A DNA stretch of 64,000 nucleotides from Sphingosinicellaceae bacterium (GTDB taxonomy: Bacteria > Pseudomonadota > Alphaproteobacteria > Sphingomonadales > Sphingomonadaceae): contig CP079108.1 in the NCBI GenBank assembly GCA_019285715.1, forward strand, positions 1,565,001-1,629,000, in the 5' to 3' direction. Below, in pieces: positions 1 to 8,885 of this stretch. Every line of letters begins with the position of its first letter. Positions within the stretch are counted from its first letter, which is position 1. The position numbers and the translations under genes are program-made. The notes under the pieces are model-generated. The model worked only from the letters and a program-made list of their open reading frames with translations. It made no database searches and had not been told where the DNA came from.

Positions 1-1
1 T

Positions 2-763
2 GCCATCGGGCATGGCCGTGCCGGGCTGAACATCGTTGCGGGCTGGAACGAGCCCGAATATCGAGCCCTCGGCATGACGCTGCCGCAGGATCACGAAACG
101 CGCTACGCCTACGCGCAGCAGTGGTTCGACGTGGTCGAGGCACTGTGGAGCCGCGACGGCGCCTTCGACTGGAACACCGAACACTTCAAGCTTGCGGGCG
201 TCCACGGCGACCCCAAGCCGCTGTTCGGACGGCCGCCGATCATCAGCGCCGCCGGCTCCGAAATCGGCCGCGATTTCGCCATCCGCAACGCCGACTTCCT
301 GTTTACCCCGACGATCGACATCGCCCGCACCACCGCCGAAGTCGTCGATCTGAAAGCGCGTGCACGCGACGCCGGGCGTGACATCGAAGTGCTGACCTTC
401 GCCCATGTCGTCTGCCGCCCGACGGAGCGCGAGGCGCTGGATTATGTCGCGCGCTTCGCCGGTGACGCGATCGACATGCCCGCGCTCGACAACCTCGTAC
501 GGCTGCAGTTTGCCCATGCCCAGTCGTTTCCGCACGACCTGCTGGCGCTGATCCGCGACCGAATGGGTATGGGACATGGCGGCTATCCGCTGATCGGCAC
601 ACCGGAGCAGGTCGCCGAGGGATTGATCGCGCTCCACGCCGCCGGCCTTGGCGGGACGACGCTGTCATTCGTCGACTATGCGGAGGAGTTTCCCTATTTC
701 CGCGACACCGTGCTGCCGATGCTCGAGGCCGCCGGCCTGCGCCAGCCGCGTGGCAGAAATTAA
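2..763 (+). CDS. LLM-class flavin-dependent oxidoreductase, 5'-truncated by the window edge
   Basis: The reading frame is already open at base 2, so the N-terminus lies outside the window; an internal ATG at 74 is not the true start. The first visible residues, GLNIVAGWNEPEY, are the typical segment of bacterial luciferase-like FMNH2-dependent monooxygenases (SsuD/RutA/dimethylsulfone monooxygenase type). They are followed by PIISAAGSEIGRDFAIRNAD and a C-terminal GYPLIGTPEQVAEGL, also typical of the TIM-barrel family. Such enzymes use reduced FMN and O2 to oxidise a small carbon, sulfur or nitrogen substrate. The substrate cannot be assigned from the visible part. Family assignment is firm. 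Confidence 0.85.
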   Translation, partial: AIGHGRAGLNIVAGWNEPEYRALGMTLPQDHETRYAYAQQWFDVVEALWSRDGAFDWNTEHFKLAGVHGDPKPLFGRPPIISAAGSEIGRDFAIRNADFLFTPTIDIARTTAEVVDLKARARDAGRDIEVLTFAHVVCRPTEREALDYVARFAGDAIDMPALDNLVRLQFAHAQSFPHDLLALIRDRMGMGHGGYPLIGTPEQVAEGLIALHAAGLGGTTLSFVDYAEEFPYFRDTVLPMLEAAGLRQPRGRN

Positions 764-1333
764 AGCCCCCAATAGTTCGCCTTACGCATTCAGCGATTGG
801 ATCGCCGGCGGGCGGCTACCCATGCCCCCTGCTCGGATGTCATGTTTTTGGGGTGCGCGCGGGCGCCCGTGCTTGGTCTCCTGTTCGCAGTTTGTCGCCG
901 ATGGGTGCAGGAGCATCGCTAAATCGTCACACTTATCGCTTCGATCTAGGGTCACGAAGCGATGCCTGGAACTAACAGAGAGCTCCATTCGCCTACAAGC
1001 CGAAGGGAAGCTAACCGCCAACTTGGCCGTCCGTCGCCGCGGTCCGCGCGCTTACGCGACATGAATAGATGTCCACTTCTAGGAAGCAATGATCGGGCTG
1101 TGAGCGACCGACTCTGGGTCTGCCCGGACTCAACCTCGGTTTTCTCTGCGAGCTCCAGAGCATCCTCGACATCGACGCCGAGGTAGCGGGCGGTGATCTC
1201 AATCTGGCATTAGCGCCTATCTCCGTGGTGCGGTAGATGACATAGCTAGGGAACAGTTTCAGGGTAGGCTTCTAGTTTCTAGAGCACTGCGTTAACGTTA
1301 GAATATCTGTGTCGCAGCCGAGGACATGAGAAT
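764..1333. other. Gene-poor stretch with a recombinase scar
   Basis: No convincing intact gene is visible in these 570 bases. The only recognisable content is a 24-codon relic of a tyrosine recombinase C-terminus at 1132-1203 (listed separately). A GAGGA-type ribosome site lies just before the start at 1334. Confidence 0.6.
1132..1203 (-). pseudogene. Relic of a tyrosine recombinase C-terminus
   Basis: Translated on the minus strand this reads as 24 residues containing ARYLGVDVEDALELAEKTE. That is nearly the same as the C-terminal end of the truncated integrase at 8438-8837 (VRYLGVDVEDALDLAERTE). It includes the tyrosine of the catalytic RYLG segment. No further integrase homology continues on either side and the normal stop is absent. 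It is therefore a scar of a lost integrated element or of recombination between integrase copies. Confidence 0.6.
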
Positions 1334-1528
1334 ATGGCCATCGAAAAGCCCGGTGCGCCGCGCGTAGGCCGGATGGTCTACCACTCGGCGATCCGGGAAA
1401 CGATCGAGCCGGGTGACCTCGACCGCATGCGCGCGGTGCTCGAGCGAGCCAAGGCGTTGGAAGCGGAATTTGGCGGCATGGAGGAAGCGATCGCCCGCCT
1501 CGAGACCGCGATCAAGGACGCGAGTTGA
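1334..1528 (+). CDS. DUF1843-like small 'GDL-motif' peptide, probable substrate of the adjacent radical SAM maturase
   Basis: A 64-residue protein preceded by a GAGGA ribosome site. The core VYHSAIRETIEPGDLDRM followed by an amphipathic helix matches the DUF1843 pattern I recall: an aromatic start, a short helix, then the invariant GDL and a second helix. Such peptides are encoded next to radical SAM/SPASM enzymes named 'GDL motif peptide-associated maturases'. Only three bases separate its stop from the maturase start at 1532, so the two are almost certainly cotranscribed. The inferred role is a ribosomal peptide that is post-translationally modified. The modification and the product are unknown. 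Confidence 0.7.
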   Translation: MAIEKPGAPRVGRMVYHSAIRETIEPGDLDRMRAVLERAKALEAEFGGMEEAIARLETAIKDAS

Positions 1529-1531
1529 GCG

Positions 1532-2752
1532 ATGTCGAAGGCGGCGACCCGACTTCCAAGACGCTTCTTCGAAGCGAGCGAGCAGGAGAGGCGGGTCCCG
1601 GTCAGTGTCGTCTGGGAACTGACCGCCGCCTGCGATCTCGGCTGCGCCCATTGCGGTTCGCGCGCGGGACGGCGGATGGCAGCGGAGCTGGACACCGCCG
1701 AGTGCCTGCAGCTGATTGACGAGATGGCGGCGCTCGGTGTCCGCGACGTGGGCCTGATCGGCGGCGAAGTATATCTGCGCAAGGACTGGCTCCAGATCAT
1801 CCGCGCCGTCCGCGCTGCAGGGATGGACTGCTCCTTGCAGACAGGCGGGCGCCACATGACCGCCGAACGGGCCGGTGCCGCTGTCGAGGCTGGCGTGCAG
1901 AGCATCGGAGTATCGGTCGACGGTCTTCGAGAGACGCACGACCAGCTTCGCGGCGTGCGCGGCAGTTTCGATCGGGCGATAGAGTTGCTGTCGACGCTGC
2001 GCGCGTTGCCGATCCAAGCGAGTGTCAATACCCAAATCAACCGCCTGTCGATGCCCTAGCTTCCGGCACTTCTCGATCTGCTTTTGTCGCTGGCTGTAAA
2101 CAACTGGCAGCTCGCGCTGACTGTTGCCATGGGCAACGCTGCCGATCGTCCCGAGCTGATTGTCCAGCCCTACGAGCTGCTTGAGCTATTCCCCACATTG
2201 TCTCGGCTCCACGGGGAGGCCAAGGCCAACGGAATGGTGCTCCAGCCATCTAACAACATCGGTTACTTCGGCCCGTTCGAGCGCCAGCTCCGGCACGTCA
2301 ACGACGAAGCCATCCACTGGTCCGGATGCGCGGCGGGCGACAACGTTTTCGGTATCGAGGCGAACGGAAACATCAAGGGATGTCCGGGGCTGCAGGCCGA
2401 TTACATCGGCGGTAACATACGAGATGCACCGCTCGCGACGATCTGGGAGCACGCCGACAATCTGGGCGTCGCACGCAACGGCGATCGGTCGCGGCTGTGG
2501 GGTCATTGCGCGCAATGCTATTATGCCGAGGCCTGCATGGGCGGCTGCACCTGGACCAGCCATTCGCTGTTCGGGCGGCCAGGCAACAATCCGCTCTGCC
2601 ATTATCGCGCGCTCGACTTCGCCCGACGCGGACTGCGCGAGCGTCTCGTCAAGGTCACCCCCGCACCCGGCCTACGCTTCGATAACGGTCGCTTTGAAAT
2701 CGTTGTCGAAGCGCACGTGCACAGCGCGGACTACGTGCAGGATCCTCGTTGA
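1532..2752 (+). pseudogene. Radical SAM/SPASM peptide maturase interrupted by an in-frame TAG
   Basis: The frame runs 406 codons but carries a TAG at codon 176 (2057-2059). Both halves are in the same frame and both look conserved. The first half has the radical SAM cluster motif C34-x3-C38-x2-C41 (CDLGCAHC) and a GGE-type motif (LIGGEVYLR). The second half has SPASM-type cysteines in WSGCAAGDNVFGIE, KGCPGLQ, CAQCYYAEACMGGC and NNPLC. Changing one base (TAG to GAG) would restore a glutamate in ..SMPELPALLDLL... The product would use S-adenosylmethionine and three Fe-S clusters to modify the peptide encoded at 1334. As written it would yield only a 175-residue N-terminal fragment unless the amber codon is read through. 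Sequencing error is the alternative. Confidence 0.8.
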
Positions 2753-2943
2753 ATCCCCGCATTGGCCGGATTGCGCCCGACCTCGTGTTGTGCCGTGGTT
2801 GCGGCGCGTTCGTCTATCCCGATCCGTCCAACTGTCACCATTGCGGTGCCGACGTCGCCGGGGAAGCGCTCCGCCATTCGCGCGCAATGGCTGAAGCGCG
2901 GGCTGCCTTTGACCAACTTACGGAGCTCCTTTCACGGACGTAG
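2749..2943 (+). CDS. Small zinc-ribbon protein of the radical SAM cluster
   Basis: 64 residues starting at a TTG that overlaps the maturase stop (TTGA), which implies translational coupling. Two knuckles, LCRGCGAFVYP and NCHHCGADV, give a four-cysteine zinc-ribbon of rubredoxin-like spacing. An amphipathic C-terminal helix follows. The position suggests an accessory protein of the GDL-peptide maturation system, perhaps an adaptor. I do not recognise a named family. An alternative is that it is a detached C-terminal domain of the maturase. Confidence 0.6.
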   Translation: MNPRIGRIAPDLVLCRGCGAFVYPDPSNCHHCGADVAGEALRHSRAMAEARAAFDQLTELLSRT

Positions 2944-3310
2944 TCCCGGAGAGCCATTGATCGCGTGATGCCGATTTGACGATTAGGTACTGAAGGGTAG
3001 ACGGTAACTGTAGGGTGGAGCCCAGCGCAAACTTCGCGACTTAGCGCACAGCTGTCGACGGGTCGGATGAATGAACGGCCGGCTTTTGGAAGCCGCCATA
3101 CACCGTTGAATGTCCACTTCTGGACCGTCACCACTGTACAGCGTAGGGACGGAGCCTGCGGCCGCCAGTAGGCAGTTTACGCCTTGAGCACCTAGATACG
3201 TATACTGATATTAAACCCAGATAAGCCGCTCAATCTTTTGCAGCAGCAGCCCCGCTTCGATGCTCTAGAGAAAATTCAGACATCCGCCCCGACGCCTTGG
3301 ATTGGCGTCA

Positions 3311-3334
3311 GGGCGGTGCCGTGACACACCGCCC
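3311..3334. terminator. 8-bp perfect hairpin (GGGCGGTG/CACCGCCC)
   Basis: GGGCGGTG at 3311-3318 pairs with CACCGCCC at 3327-3334 across an 8-nt loop. It lies in the gap between convergent genes and just before a second hairpin. There is no clear U-tract, so intrinsic termination is plausible but not proven. Confidence 0.4.
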
Positions 3335-3354
3335 CCCGGCGGCGGCCCTCATCG

Positions 3355-3386
3355 GGCACACACGGCAGGGCCGTGCCGTGTGTGCC
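3355..3386. terminator. 13-bp perfect hairpin between convergent genes
   Basis: GGCACACACGGCA (3355-3367) is the exact reverse complement of TGCCGTGTGTGCC (3374-3386), with a 6-nt loop. Its location between the zinc-ribbon gene and the 3' end of the PEP-CTERM gene fits a bidirectional terminator. The lack of a T-run leaves room for another structured-RNA or repeat role. Confidence 0.5.
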
Positions 3387-3513
3387 TGCTTTCGCAACCG
3401 CGACTACCGAATGGTCCGGAGCCAAGGGTCCCGAAGTGAGCTTCTTTCGCGTGAACAGCTCGGCGCTTTAGTTGCCGCTTCGCGACCAACTGTGCCTCGC
3501 GACGGGCATAAGA

Positions 3514-4311
3514 TCAGGCAGCAAACGTTACGCGCCGGCGGCGCTGCGAGACGCCAACGAGGCCGAAGCCCGTGATCATCAGCGCCCAGCTCGCCGGTTC
3601 AGGGACCGTGCCGCCCGGATCGACCTGGCCACCGATGAAGCCAATCAGATTCTTGGTTAGTTGCTGCGATTCAAAATTGGCATCTGTTTGCAGGAAGTTG
3701 ACGTCGAAGATCGCCGTGAGCGCTCCAGCCTTTGCGTTGGCCAGCGTCCCGACGCCGAACGCGACCCCGCTACCGCCACTGTCGTTTGAGGTAATAAACT
3801 GACCGGTGCCTGCCGTTGTGAGACCTCCGGCGACCGAATACTGAAGTGTCGAAACAGCATTCGGACCGGTGAACGGCGCGATTACAGTCTGGTTATCGCC
3901 CGGAACGATATACGTCAACGATCCACCGCCGGCTGCGGCGATCAGAGAAATAACGCTGTCGTTGCGGGTGCCAAAGAAAGCATTTTCGCCCATGGCGAAG
4001 ATACCGCCGCCGCTCGCGAGATAGCTGACATATTCGGCCTGCAGCGGCGCGTCGATCGGGCTGCTATTCGAGAAACGGATGTCCCAGACCTGCTGATAAC
4101 CGACAAGACTGATCGGGGTCGTGTCAACGACCGTAACGGTATTCCCCACCGCTATATGAAGCTGCGATATCTGTTGGGTAATCGAGGCGGTCGTGCCGGC
4201 CTCCGACGTTTCACCAGCGCCATTGACGATCAGGATATTCCCGGCGTTGGCGGCCGTGGCGATGCTAAGGACGGCGATCGCCGCCAGAACGGTACTGGGC
4301 ACCAATTTCAC
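3514..4311 (-). CDS. PEPxxWA-CTERM sorting-domain protein
   Basis: 265 residues. An N-terminal signal peptide (MKLVPSTVLAAIAVLSIATA, cleavage near ANA-GN) precedes a glycine/serine/threonine-rich body with no recognised domain. The protein ends with a proline-rich linker, the VPEPASWALM motif, a hydrophobic helix and an arginine cluster (SQRRRR). That is the exosortase sorting signal typical of sphingomonads. The protein should be exported, membrane-anchored through the C-terminal helix, and then processed by an exosortase that is not in this window. It lies 127 bp downstream of a LuxR-type regulator in the same orientation. The biological function is unknown. Confidence 0.85.
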   Translation of the reverse strand: MKLVPSTVLAAIAVLSIATAANAGNILIVNGAGETSEAGTTASITQQISQLHIAVGNTVTVVDTTPISLVGYQQVWDIRFSNSSPIDAPLQAEYVSYLASGGGIFAMGENAFFGTRNDSVISLIAAAGGGSLTYIVPGDNQTVIAPFTGPNAVSTLQYSVAGGLTTAGTGQFITSNDSGGSGVAFGVGTLANAKAGALTAIFDVNFLQTDANFESQQLTKNLIGFIGGQVDPGGTVPEPASWALMITGFGLVGVSQRRRRVTFAA

Positions 4312-4438
4312 GATTTTTCCCCTTGCAGCTCGAGACAGTGAGTTTTGCGATTCAAGGGTTAGCCATTCAAAGCAGGCGCCACATGGTCCATCTGCACTAC
4401 GCGGCAGTAAAAGTTTCGTGAAGATTAACGGCGAAGCG

Positions 4439-5557
4439 TTACCCTCCTGAGCGGCTCAGCATCAGAACGAGCGCAGACTGGCGATTGGTATGCGTTTTCT
4501 CATAGAGCGCCTGGAGCTGGTTCCGCACCGTTTGGAAACTCACGCCAAGCCGAGCCGCTGCCTCGCGGGGACTTTGTCCATCAAGAAGTGCCATGGCGAC
4601 TCGCGTCTCCGCGGTGGTAAGCCCGTAGCTCACCTGATTGCGCGCCGCCAAGACATCCCGCGCGACGGCAGGATCGCTAACCGCGACCATCGCCAGCGGT
4701 GCACCACCAAAGATCCCGGCAGCATTTCCGCGCACAGGCGTGACGAGCGCTACCAGGTCCTTTCCACCGGGCTGAGCGATCGAGACCGACCCGCCGGCGC
4801 GGCGCTCGGTATCTGACGCGGTGGCAAGGCAGATCGCAGCATCCAGCTGCCGTGATGTCTTCCGATCGACTGCGTAAAGGATGCCGCGATCGATACGTAG
4901 CCCGGATCCAGTGGCGGCTAGCGCTCGGGCGGCTTCGTTAGCGTGAGTTATGCGTCCAACAGTATCGATCAAAAAAACAGCGTGTTCGAGTGCATCGAGC
5001 ACCATCATTGTCTCGCCACCGGCAATTCCCCCACCCAATTTGCGCGAAAGGTCGAAGGCGCGTCGGAGATGGGGGTGGAGCCGGCCCGCAAGTTCGACGT
5101 GTGCAGCGTTGAATCCGTCTATTGGCCGGTTGACATTTAGAACGCTGGTTTCGAGACCGTCAGCCGCGAGCCCGATCATCATTGAGGCATGAATGTCCTG
5201 AGGCTGGAGGAAGTCATTGTAGAACTCGGTTCGCGCAATCGTTTCACGTGGCAGGAAGTCCTCGTGAAAGCGAATTTTCGGCGTCCAGGCACGAATATAT
5301 CGAACGGGGTGAGGCCTGTTGGCAAACGGGTTACGAATGGCAAAGTACGCCGTATACTTCTGTGGCATTACCGGATCGATCCGGGCGGTTATGCCGGTGC
5401 CACTACCGTCAGCGACGTTGACGCGTGACAACCAGGTGTTGGTCCCGCCAACCATGTCGGCGAGCCGCTCCATAGCAGGAACCCAAAGCTGCGGGTCGAC
5501 GGCCGCTGCGTAAAGCAGGTCCAGGAACTCGCCCAGATCGTTGCCGTCCATGATCAT
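4439..5557 (-). CDS. LuxR-type helix-turn-helix transcriptional regulator
   Basis: 372 residues. The C-terminal ~65 residues form a LuxR/GerE helix-turn-helix: GLTTAETRVAMALLDGQSPREAAARLGVSFQTVRNQLQ, in which S-x-x-T-V-R-x-Q is the recognition helix. A PAS-like region is visible around residues 175-290 (VLDALEHAVFLIDTVGRI, HANEAARAL). The N-terminal half has no named domain. Another ATG two codons downstream is an equally good start. The cytoplasmic regulator may control the PEP-CTERM gene directly downstream, but this is inference from order only. Confidence 0.8.
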   Translation of the reverse strand: MIMDGNDLGEFLDLLYAAAVDPQLWVPAMERLADMVGGTNTWLSRVNVADGSGTGITARIDPVMPQKYTAYFAIRNPFANRPHPVRYIRAWTPKIRFHEDFLPRETIARTEFYNDFLQPQDIHASMMIGLAADGLETSVLNVNRPIDGFNAAHVELAGRLHPHLRRAFDLSRKLGGGIAGGETMMVLDALEHAVFLIDTVGRITHANEAARALAATGSGLRIDRGILYAVDRKTSRQLDAAICLATASDTERRAGGSVSIAQPGGKDLVALVTPVRGNAAGIFGGAPLAMVAVSDPAVARDVLAARNQVSYGLTTAETRVAMALLDGQSPREAAARLGVSFQTVRNQLQALYEKTHTNRQSALVLMLSRSGG

Positions 5558-5970
5558 CTAGTGCGGTCAGTGGCCCGCTAAATCAATGTTCTTGTTACGA
5601 CTCTCTTTTTTGGGAGAGCCCCGCGCGCGCGGGGCCGATGCTAGGAGCAAGTGAAGAACCGTCATGCGCTCTAAAGGTCGTGATGAACTAGGGCTACGTC
5701 CGATCGGAACCGTAAGCGGCTCATCCACTCTGCCTCGACCTGTCTCTTTCCGAGGAACGGTCTGGGCCCGATTAAATAAGGTATTCCTACTGAACGAGAG
5801 TCCGGTTTCAGGCACCCGAAGATCAGCGTCAAGTGTCGGCTTTTGGGTCACGAACGCCGGGGCCGGCACGCCATTAGACGGCCTCAGCCCGGATAGCGCG
5901 CTCGAAGGGGGTTTTATTGGTTGGTGCCGGTGATGCCGCGACGGGTCACCACCGGCACCGCTATCCGACG
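5558..5970. other. Intergenic region with an inverted repeat near the 3' end of the next gene
   Basis: No coding region is supported on either strand; long frames running through here are composition artefacts opposite the real genes. GGTGCCGGTG at 5923-5932 pairs with CACCGGCACC at 5950-5959, just beyond the stop of the PEP-CTERM gene at 5971, and may end that transcript. Confidence 0.45.
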
Positions 5971-6588
5971 CTAGACTGCCATCCGGGCCGGGGTGGCGAG
6001 TCGTCGCGAGCGGATAGCAAGACCTGTGGCCACGAAGCCGACGATCATCAACCCCCATGTCACCGGCTCCGGAACTGCGATGGCTCCCTCGCTGATCGTC
6101 AGCGTCGCGCTGGGCGGGCCGCCCGCAAATCGTATCGTCCCGATTCCCAGGAACGAACCGCTGGCGTTGGCGAACCGGCCCGTCCCACCTGTGACGACAA
6201 AGTTCTGGACGTTGTCGATAACCCCGATGGTACCCGCGTTCGACAACAGGCCGACGTAGGTACCGAACAGCGTCGCACCGCTGGCGAAGCTGTAGGTGAA
6301 GAGACCATCGTAATAAGCTGTATCGGGTGCACCGATCGCAATCGGCGGGCCGGAGTCGAGGCAATGGCTTTGAACTGCAGTGAACGCCCCAAAGTTCGAC
6401 GCGCCGGTCGCATAAAATGGTCCGAAATTTCCGATGTTGACGGTCAGTCCGGCACAGCGCCCGCCCGATGCTGCAGGCGGGTTTGTGTTGTCGAAGGTGC
6501 CGCCGAACGACAAGGTGCCTGCCGACGCGGGTGCCACGGCGGGCAGGGCAAGCGCCGCTGCACAACAAGTTAATATCGGGATTCTCAC
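5971..6588 (-). CDS. PEP-CTERM sorting-domain protein (PEPVTWG variant)
   Basis: 205 residues: signal peptide (residues 1-23, ending PASAG), then a beta-rich body with two cysteines that could form a disulfide (GRCAGL, SHCLDSG). The C-terminal sorting signal is VPEPVTWGLMIVGF followed by RSRR. The motif is PEPxxWG rather than the more usual PEPxxWA. The gene is divergent from the CadC-like regulator at 6717, with only 128 bp between the starts, which suggests shared control. No enzymatic domain is recognised. Confidence 0.8.
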   Translation of the reverse strand: MRIPILTCCAAALALPAVAPASAGTLSFGGTFDNTNPPAASGGRCAGLTVNIGNFGPFYATGASNFGAFTAVQSHCLDSGPPIAIGAPDTAYYDGLFTYSFASGATLFGTYVGLLSNAGTIGVIDNVQNFVVTGGTGRFANASGSFLGIGTIRFAGGPPSATLTISEGAIAVPEPVTWGLMIVGFVATGLAIRSRRLATPARMAV

Positions 6589-6716
6589 GATCGCTGCTCC
6601 ACAAAACGGGGCTGCACGCCCGCAACTTCGAGTTGCCGTAGCGGCTGCTTAAACGATAGGACCGCGCGACGACTTTTTGCCGACTTTTCGCCGACCATTC
6701 GGGTACGCTGACGGTA

Positions 6717-8303
6717 ATGATCGACCTGGCCCACTGCGCCGACTTCAACCTTGGGCAGATCAGGGTTCGCCCCTCCTCGCGCGAATTGGTCGGTGCGGAC
6801 GGCCCGGTGATGGTCGAACCCAAGGTGATGCAGGTTCTTGTTACACTTGCCGATGCCGGCGGTCGGGTCGTGTCGAGGGACGAACTCATCGAGAAGTGCT
6901 GGAGCGGCAGGGTCGTCGGCGAGGACGCTATCAACCGCATCATCAGCAAGCTTCGGCGCGTCGCGCAGGCGAGCGGCGGCGCCTTCCGCGTGGAGACGGT
7001 CGCGCGGTCCGGGCACCGGCTGCTCCAGGACGCTGTTGCCGTGGTAGAGTCGGCGACCGAGCCGACGCCAGTTCGCGCACAGCACCGGGCCTGGTGGCTC
7101 GTCCCGGCTTCCGCGGCAAGCCTCCTTATCGTCATCATGGTCGTGGCCGGCCGCCGCGAGCCCACACCCGTTGGCCACTTCGCGGGACCGGCTGCAATGC
7201 CGGCAGCCGTCACCGACCTCGAAACCCGCGGGCTGTCATCGATGTTCGAGAATACACCGGAGCAGACCGCAGAGGGCGTTGGCTATCTGCGCCAGGCGAC
7301 TGCGCTTGCTCCGCGTGCTGCGCCGGTGTGGGGCTCGCTCGCCATGAGCTACGTGCTCAGCCTGGGCTGGGCCGCCCCAGGTGAGCGTGTGGGGATCGCG
7401 GCCCGTGTTCGCGACGCCGCCAATCGAGGCCTTGGCCTCGATCCTCGCGAAAGCCGGTCGGCTGCGGCGCTGGTTAGCCTGGAGCCTACTTTTGGCCGGT
7501 GGACGGCGAAGGCGGCAGCGCTCGCCGCTGCGAAGGCGCGATCTCGCCCTGATAACGGTCCACTGGCCTTTCAGGAGGCTCAGTTTCTGATGGCGACAGG
7601 CCGAAACCGGGCGGCATTGGCAGCGATCCGCCCGGTGATCGCAACTTCGCCATTGGTGCCTTGGGTTCGGGCCGCGCACATCGAGCTGCTCGCCGCCGCC
7701 GGAAGGCTTGTTGATGCGGACCGTGAGGCGGACGACGCCGCCAAGATCTGGCCGCGCGACCGGCTGATCTGGTTTACGCGTTTCGATCTCGCGACATTTA
7801 ACGGCCAGCCTGAGCGGGCGCTCGCGATGGCCGCTGACCGCGGTGGCTGGCCAAAGCAGACGAGCGCTGCGGAAATCGAACTGGCGGCGCGAACTGCAAG
7901 AGCAATGGCGTCACGCAGCGCTGCCGACGCGAGTGCATTGCTGGCGACGCTTGCTGAAACCGCGAGGAATGGCCAAGCCGACGCCGAAAGGGCGATTCGC
8001 GCGGCAGTTGCATTAGGGCAGCCGGGTGCTGCGCTCTCGCTGGCACGCCGACTTTACGGGGCGCGCCTGATGGCGACGCCGCGTGCCACGGTCCTGCCAA
8101 ACATAGGACAGCCCTCCGATGCAGACCCGCCAACTGCCGCGCTCTTTCTCCCGCCAGCCGGGCCGTTATGGACCGACCCGGCAATTTTCGATCTGATGGA
8201 GGAGATTGGACTTGCGGCTTACTGGCGCCGCGCCGGGCCACCCGACATCTGCAAGGTCCCAGACATGCGGTCGCGGTGTCGGGTGGCCGGTATTATCGGC
8301 TAA
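6717..8303 (+). CDS. CadC-like transmembrane winged-helix regulator with a large C-terminal domain
   Basis: 528 residues. Residues ~10-105 are an OmpR/CadC-type winged helix (PKVMQVLVTLADAGGRVVSR, then GEDAINRIISKLRR and VARSGHRLL). One membrane helix follows at ~125-145 (AWWLVPASAASLLIVIMVVA). The remaining ~380 residues are alanine-rich helical repeats that look like tetratricopeptide repeats, expected to face the periplasm. Such one-component membrane regulators bind DNA on the cytoplasmic side while sensing outside. Divergent transcription with the PEP-CTERM gene makes that gene a possible target. The ligand is unknown. Confidence 0.8.
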   Translation: MIDLAHCADFNLGQIRVRPSSRELVGADGPVMVEPKVMQVLVTLADAGGRVVSRDELIEKCWSGRVVGEDAINRIISKLRRVAQASGGAFRVETVARSGHRLLQDAVAVVESATEPTPVRAQHRAWWLVPASAASLLIVIMVVAGRREPTPVGHFAGPAAMPAAVTDLETRGLSSMFENTPEQTAEGVGYLRQATALAPRAAPVWGSLAMSYVLSLGWAAPGERVGIAARVRDAANRGLGLDPRESRSAAALVSLEPTFGRWTAKAAALAAAKARSRPDNGPLAFQEAQFLMATGRNRAALAAIRPVIATSPLVPWVRAAHIELLAAAGRLVDADREADDAAKIWPRDRLIWFTRFDLATFNGQPERALAMAADRGGWPKQTSAAEIELAARTARAMASRSAADASALLATLAETARNGQADAERAIRAAVALGQPGAALSLARRLYGARLMATPRATVLPNIGQPSDADPPTAALFLPPAGPLWTDPAIFDLMEEIGLAAYWRRAGPPDICKVPDMRSRCRVAGIIG

Positions 8304-8437
8304 TAAGTATCGTCGCGGCCTTCGAAAGCGCTGCCTTCGCCAGAGTTGCCGGCCACAACGCGATCTACCACAGCGTGAATGAACGTCCGATCTTGGGAAC
8401 CTAGTAGAATGGCGCGAACTTCCGCAACTGGGTCTGC

Positions 8438-8837
8438 TCAGATCTCGGTTCGCTCCGCCAAGTCCAGGGCATCCTCCACGTCAACGCCAAGGTAGCGCAC
8501 CGTGCTGTCAATCTTCGCGTGGCCAAGCAGGATCTGGACAGCTCTTAGATTGCCGGTGGCCTTGTAGATGATCGACGCCTTGGTTCGCCGAAGCGAGTGG
8601 GTGCCATAGTCGTGCGGCTGAAGGCCTATGCCGGCGACCCACTCATGTACCAGGCGAGCATATTGGCGTGTGCTCATGTGGCCCATGTAGTCGTTCCGAC
8701 TGGGGAAGACATATTCGCCCAGCGAGCCGCCCCGCCGCTCCAGCCACGCGCGCATCGTTTTCCGGGCCGTATCCATCAGTTCAAACTGGACTGGCCGGTT
8801 AGTCTTTTGCTGCACGACAATAGCCCGATCGCGAAAC
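8438..8837 (-). pseudogene. Tyrosine recombinase (phage-type integrase), C-terminal part only
   Basis: Only the catalytic C-terminus survives: AIVVQQKTNRPVQFEL, YGTHSLRRTKASIIY (the HxxR box), VQILLGHAKIDS and the tyrosine segment STVRYLGVDVEDALDLAE, ending in a proper stop. The integrase sequence breaks off exactly where the IS3 terminal repeat begins (8838). The ATG at 8920 lies inside the IS and the fused N-terminal residues are not integrase. The N-terminal half, including the first catalytic arginine, is missing. The family matches integrases of proteobacterial islands. Confidence 0.85.
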
Positions 8838-8885
8838 TGAGGGTCCCCCGGATTTTCCTCCAGTTTGAAGGTGAGCATCCGGCGT

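Larger units (their letters stand above)
2944..3513. other. Intergenic region between convergent genes
   Basis: No gene is seen. The stretch holds a degenerate block around 3068-3122 (containing ACGGCCGGCTTTTGG and TGTCCACTTCTGG) that resembles decayed intergenic repeats common in sphingomonads. It also holds two strong hairpins at 3311-3386. Both neighbouring genes end here, so transcription termination is the natural role. Confidence 0.5.

Noticed and set aside
5567-7213. A 548-codon open frame on the minus strand
   Set aside because: It runs antisense to the CadC-like gene and through the PEP-CTERM gene in the wrong frame, is very rich in arginine, and shows no domain. High-GC antisense artefact.
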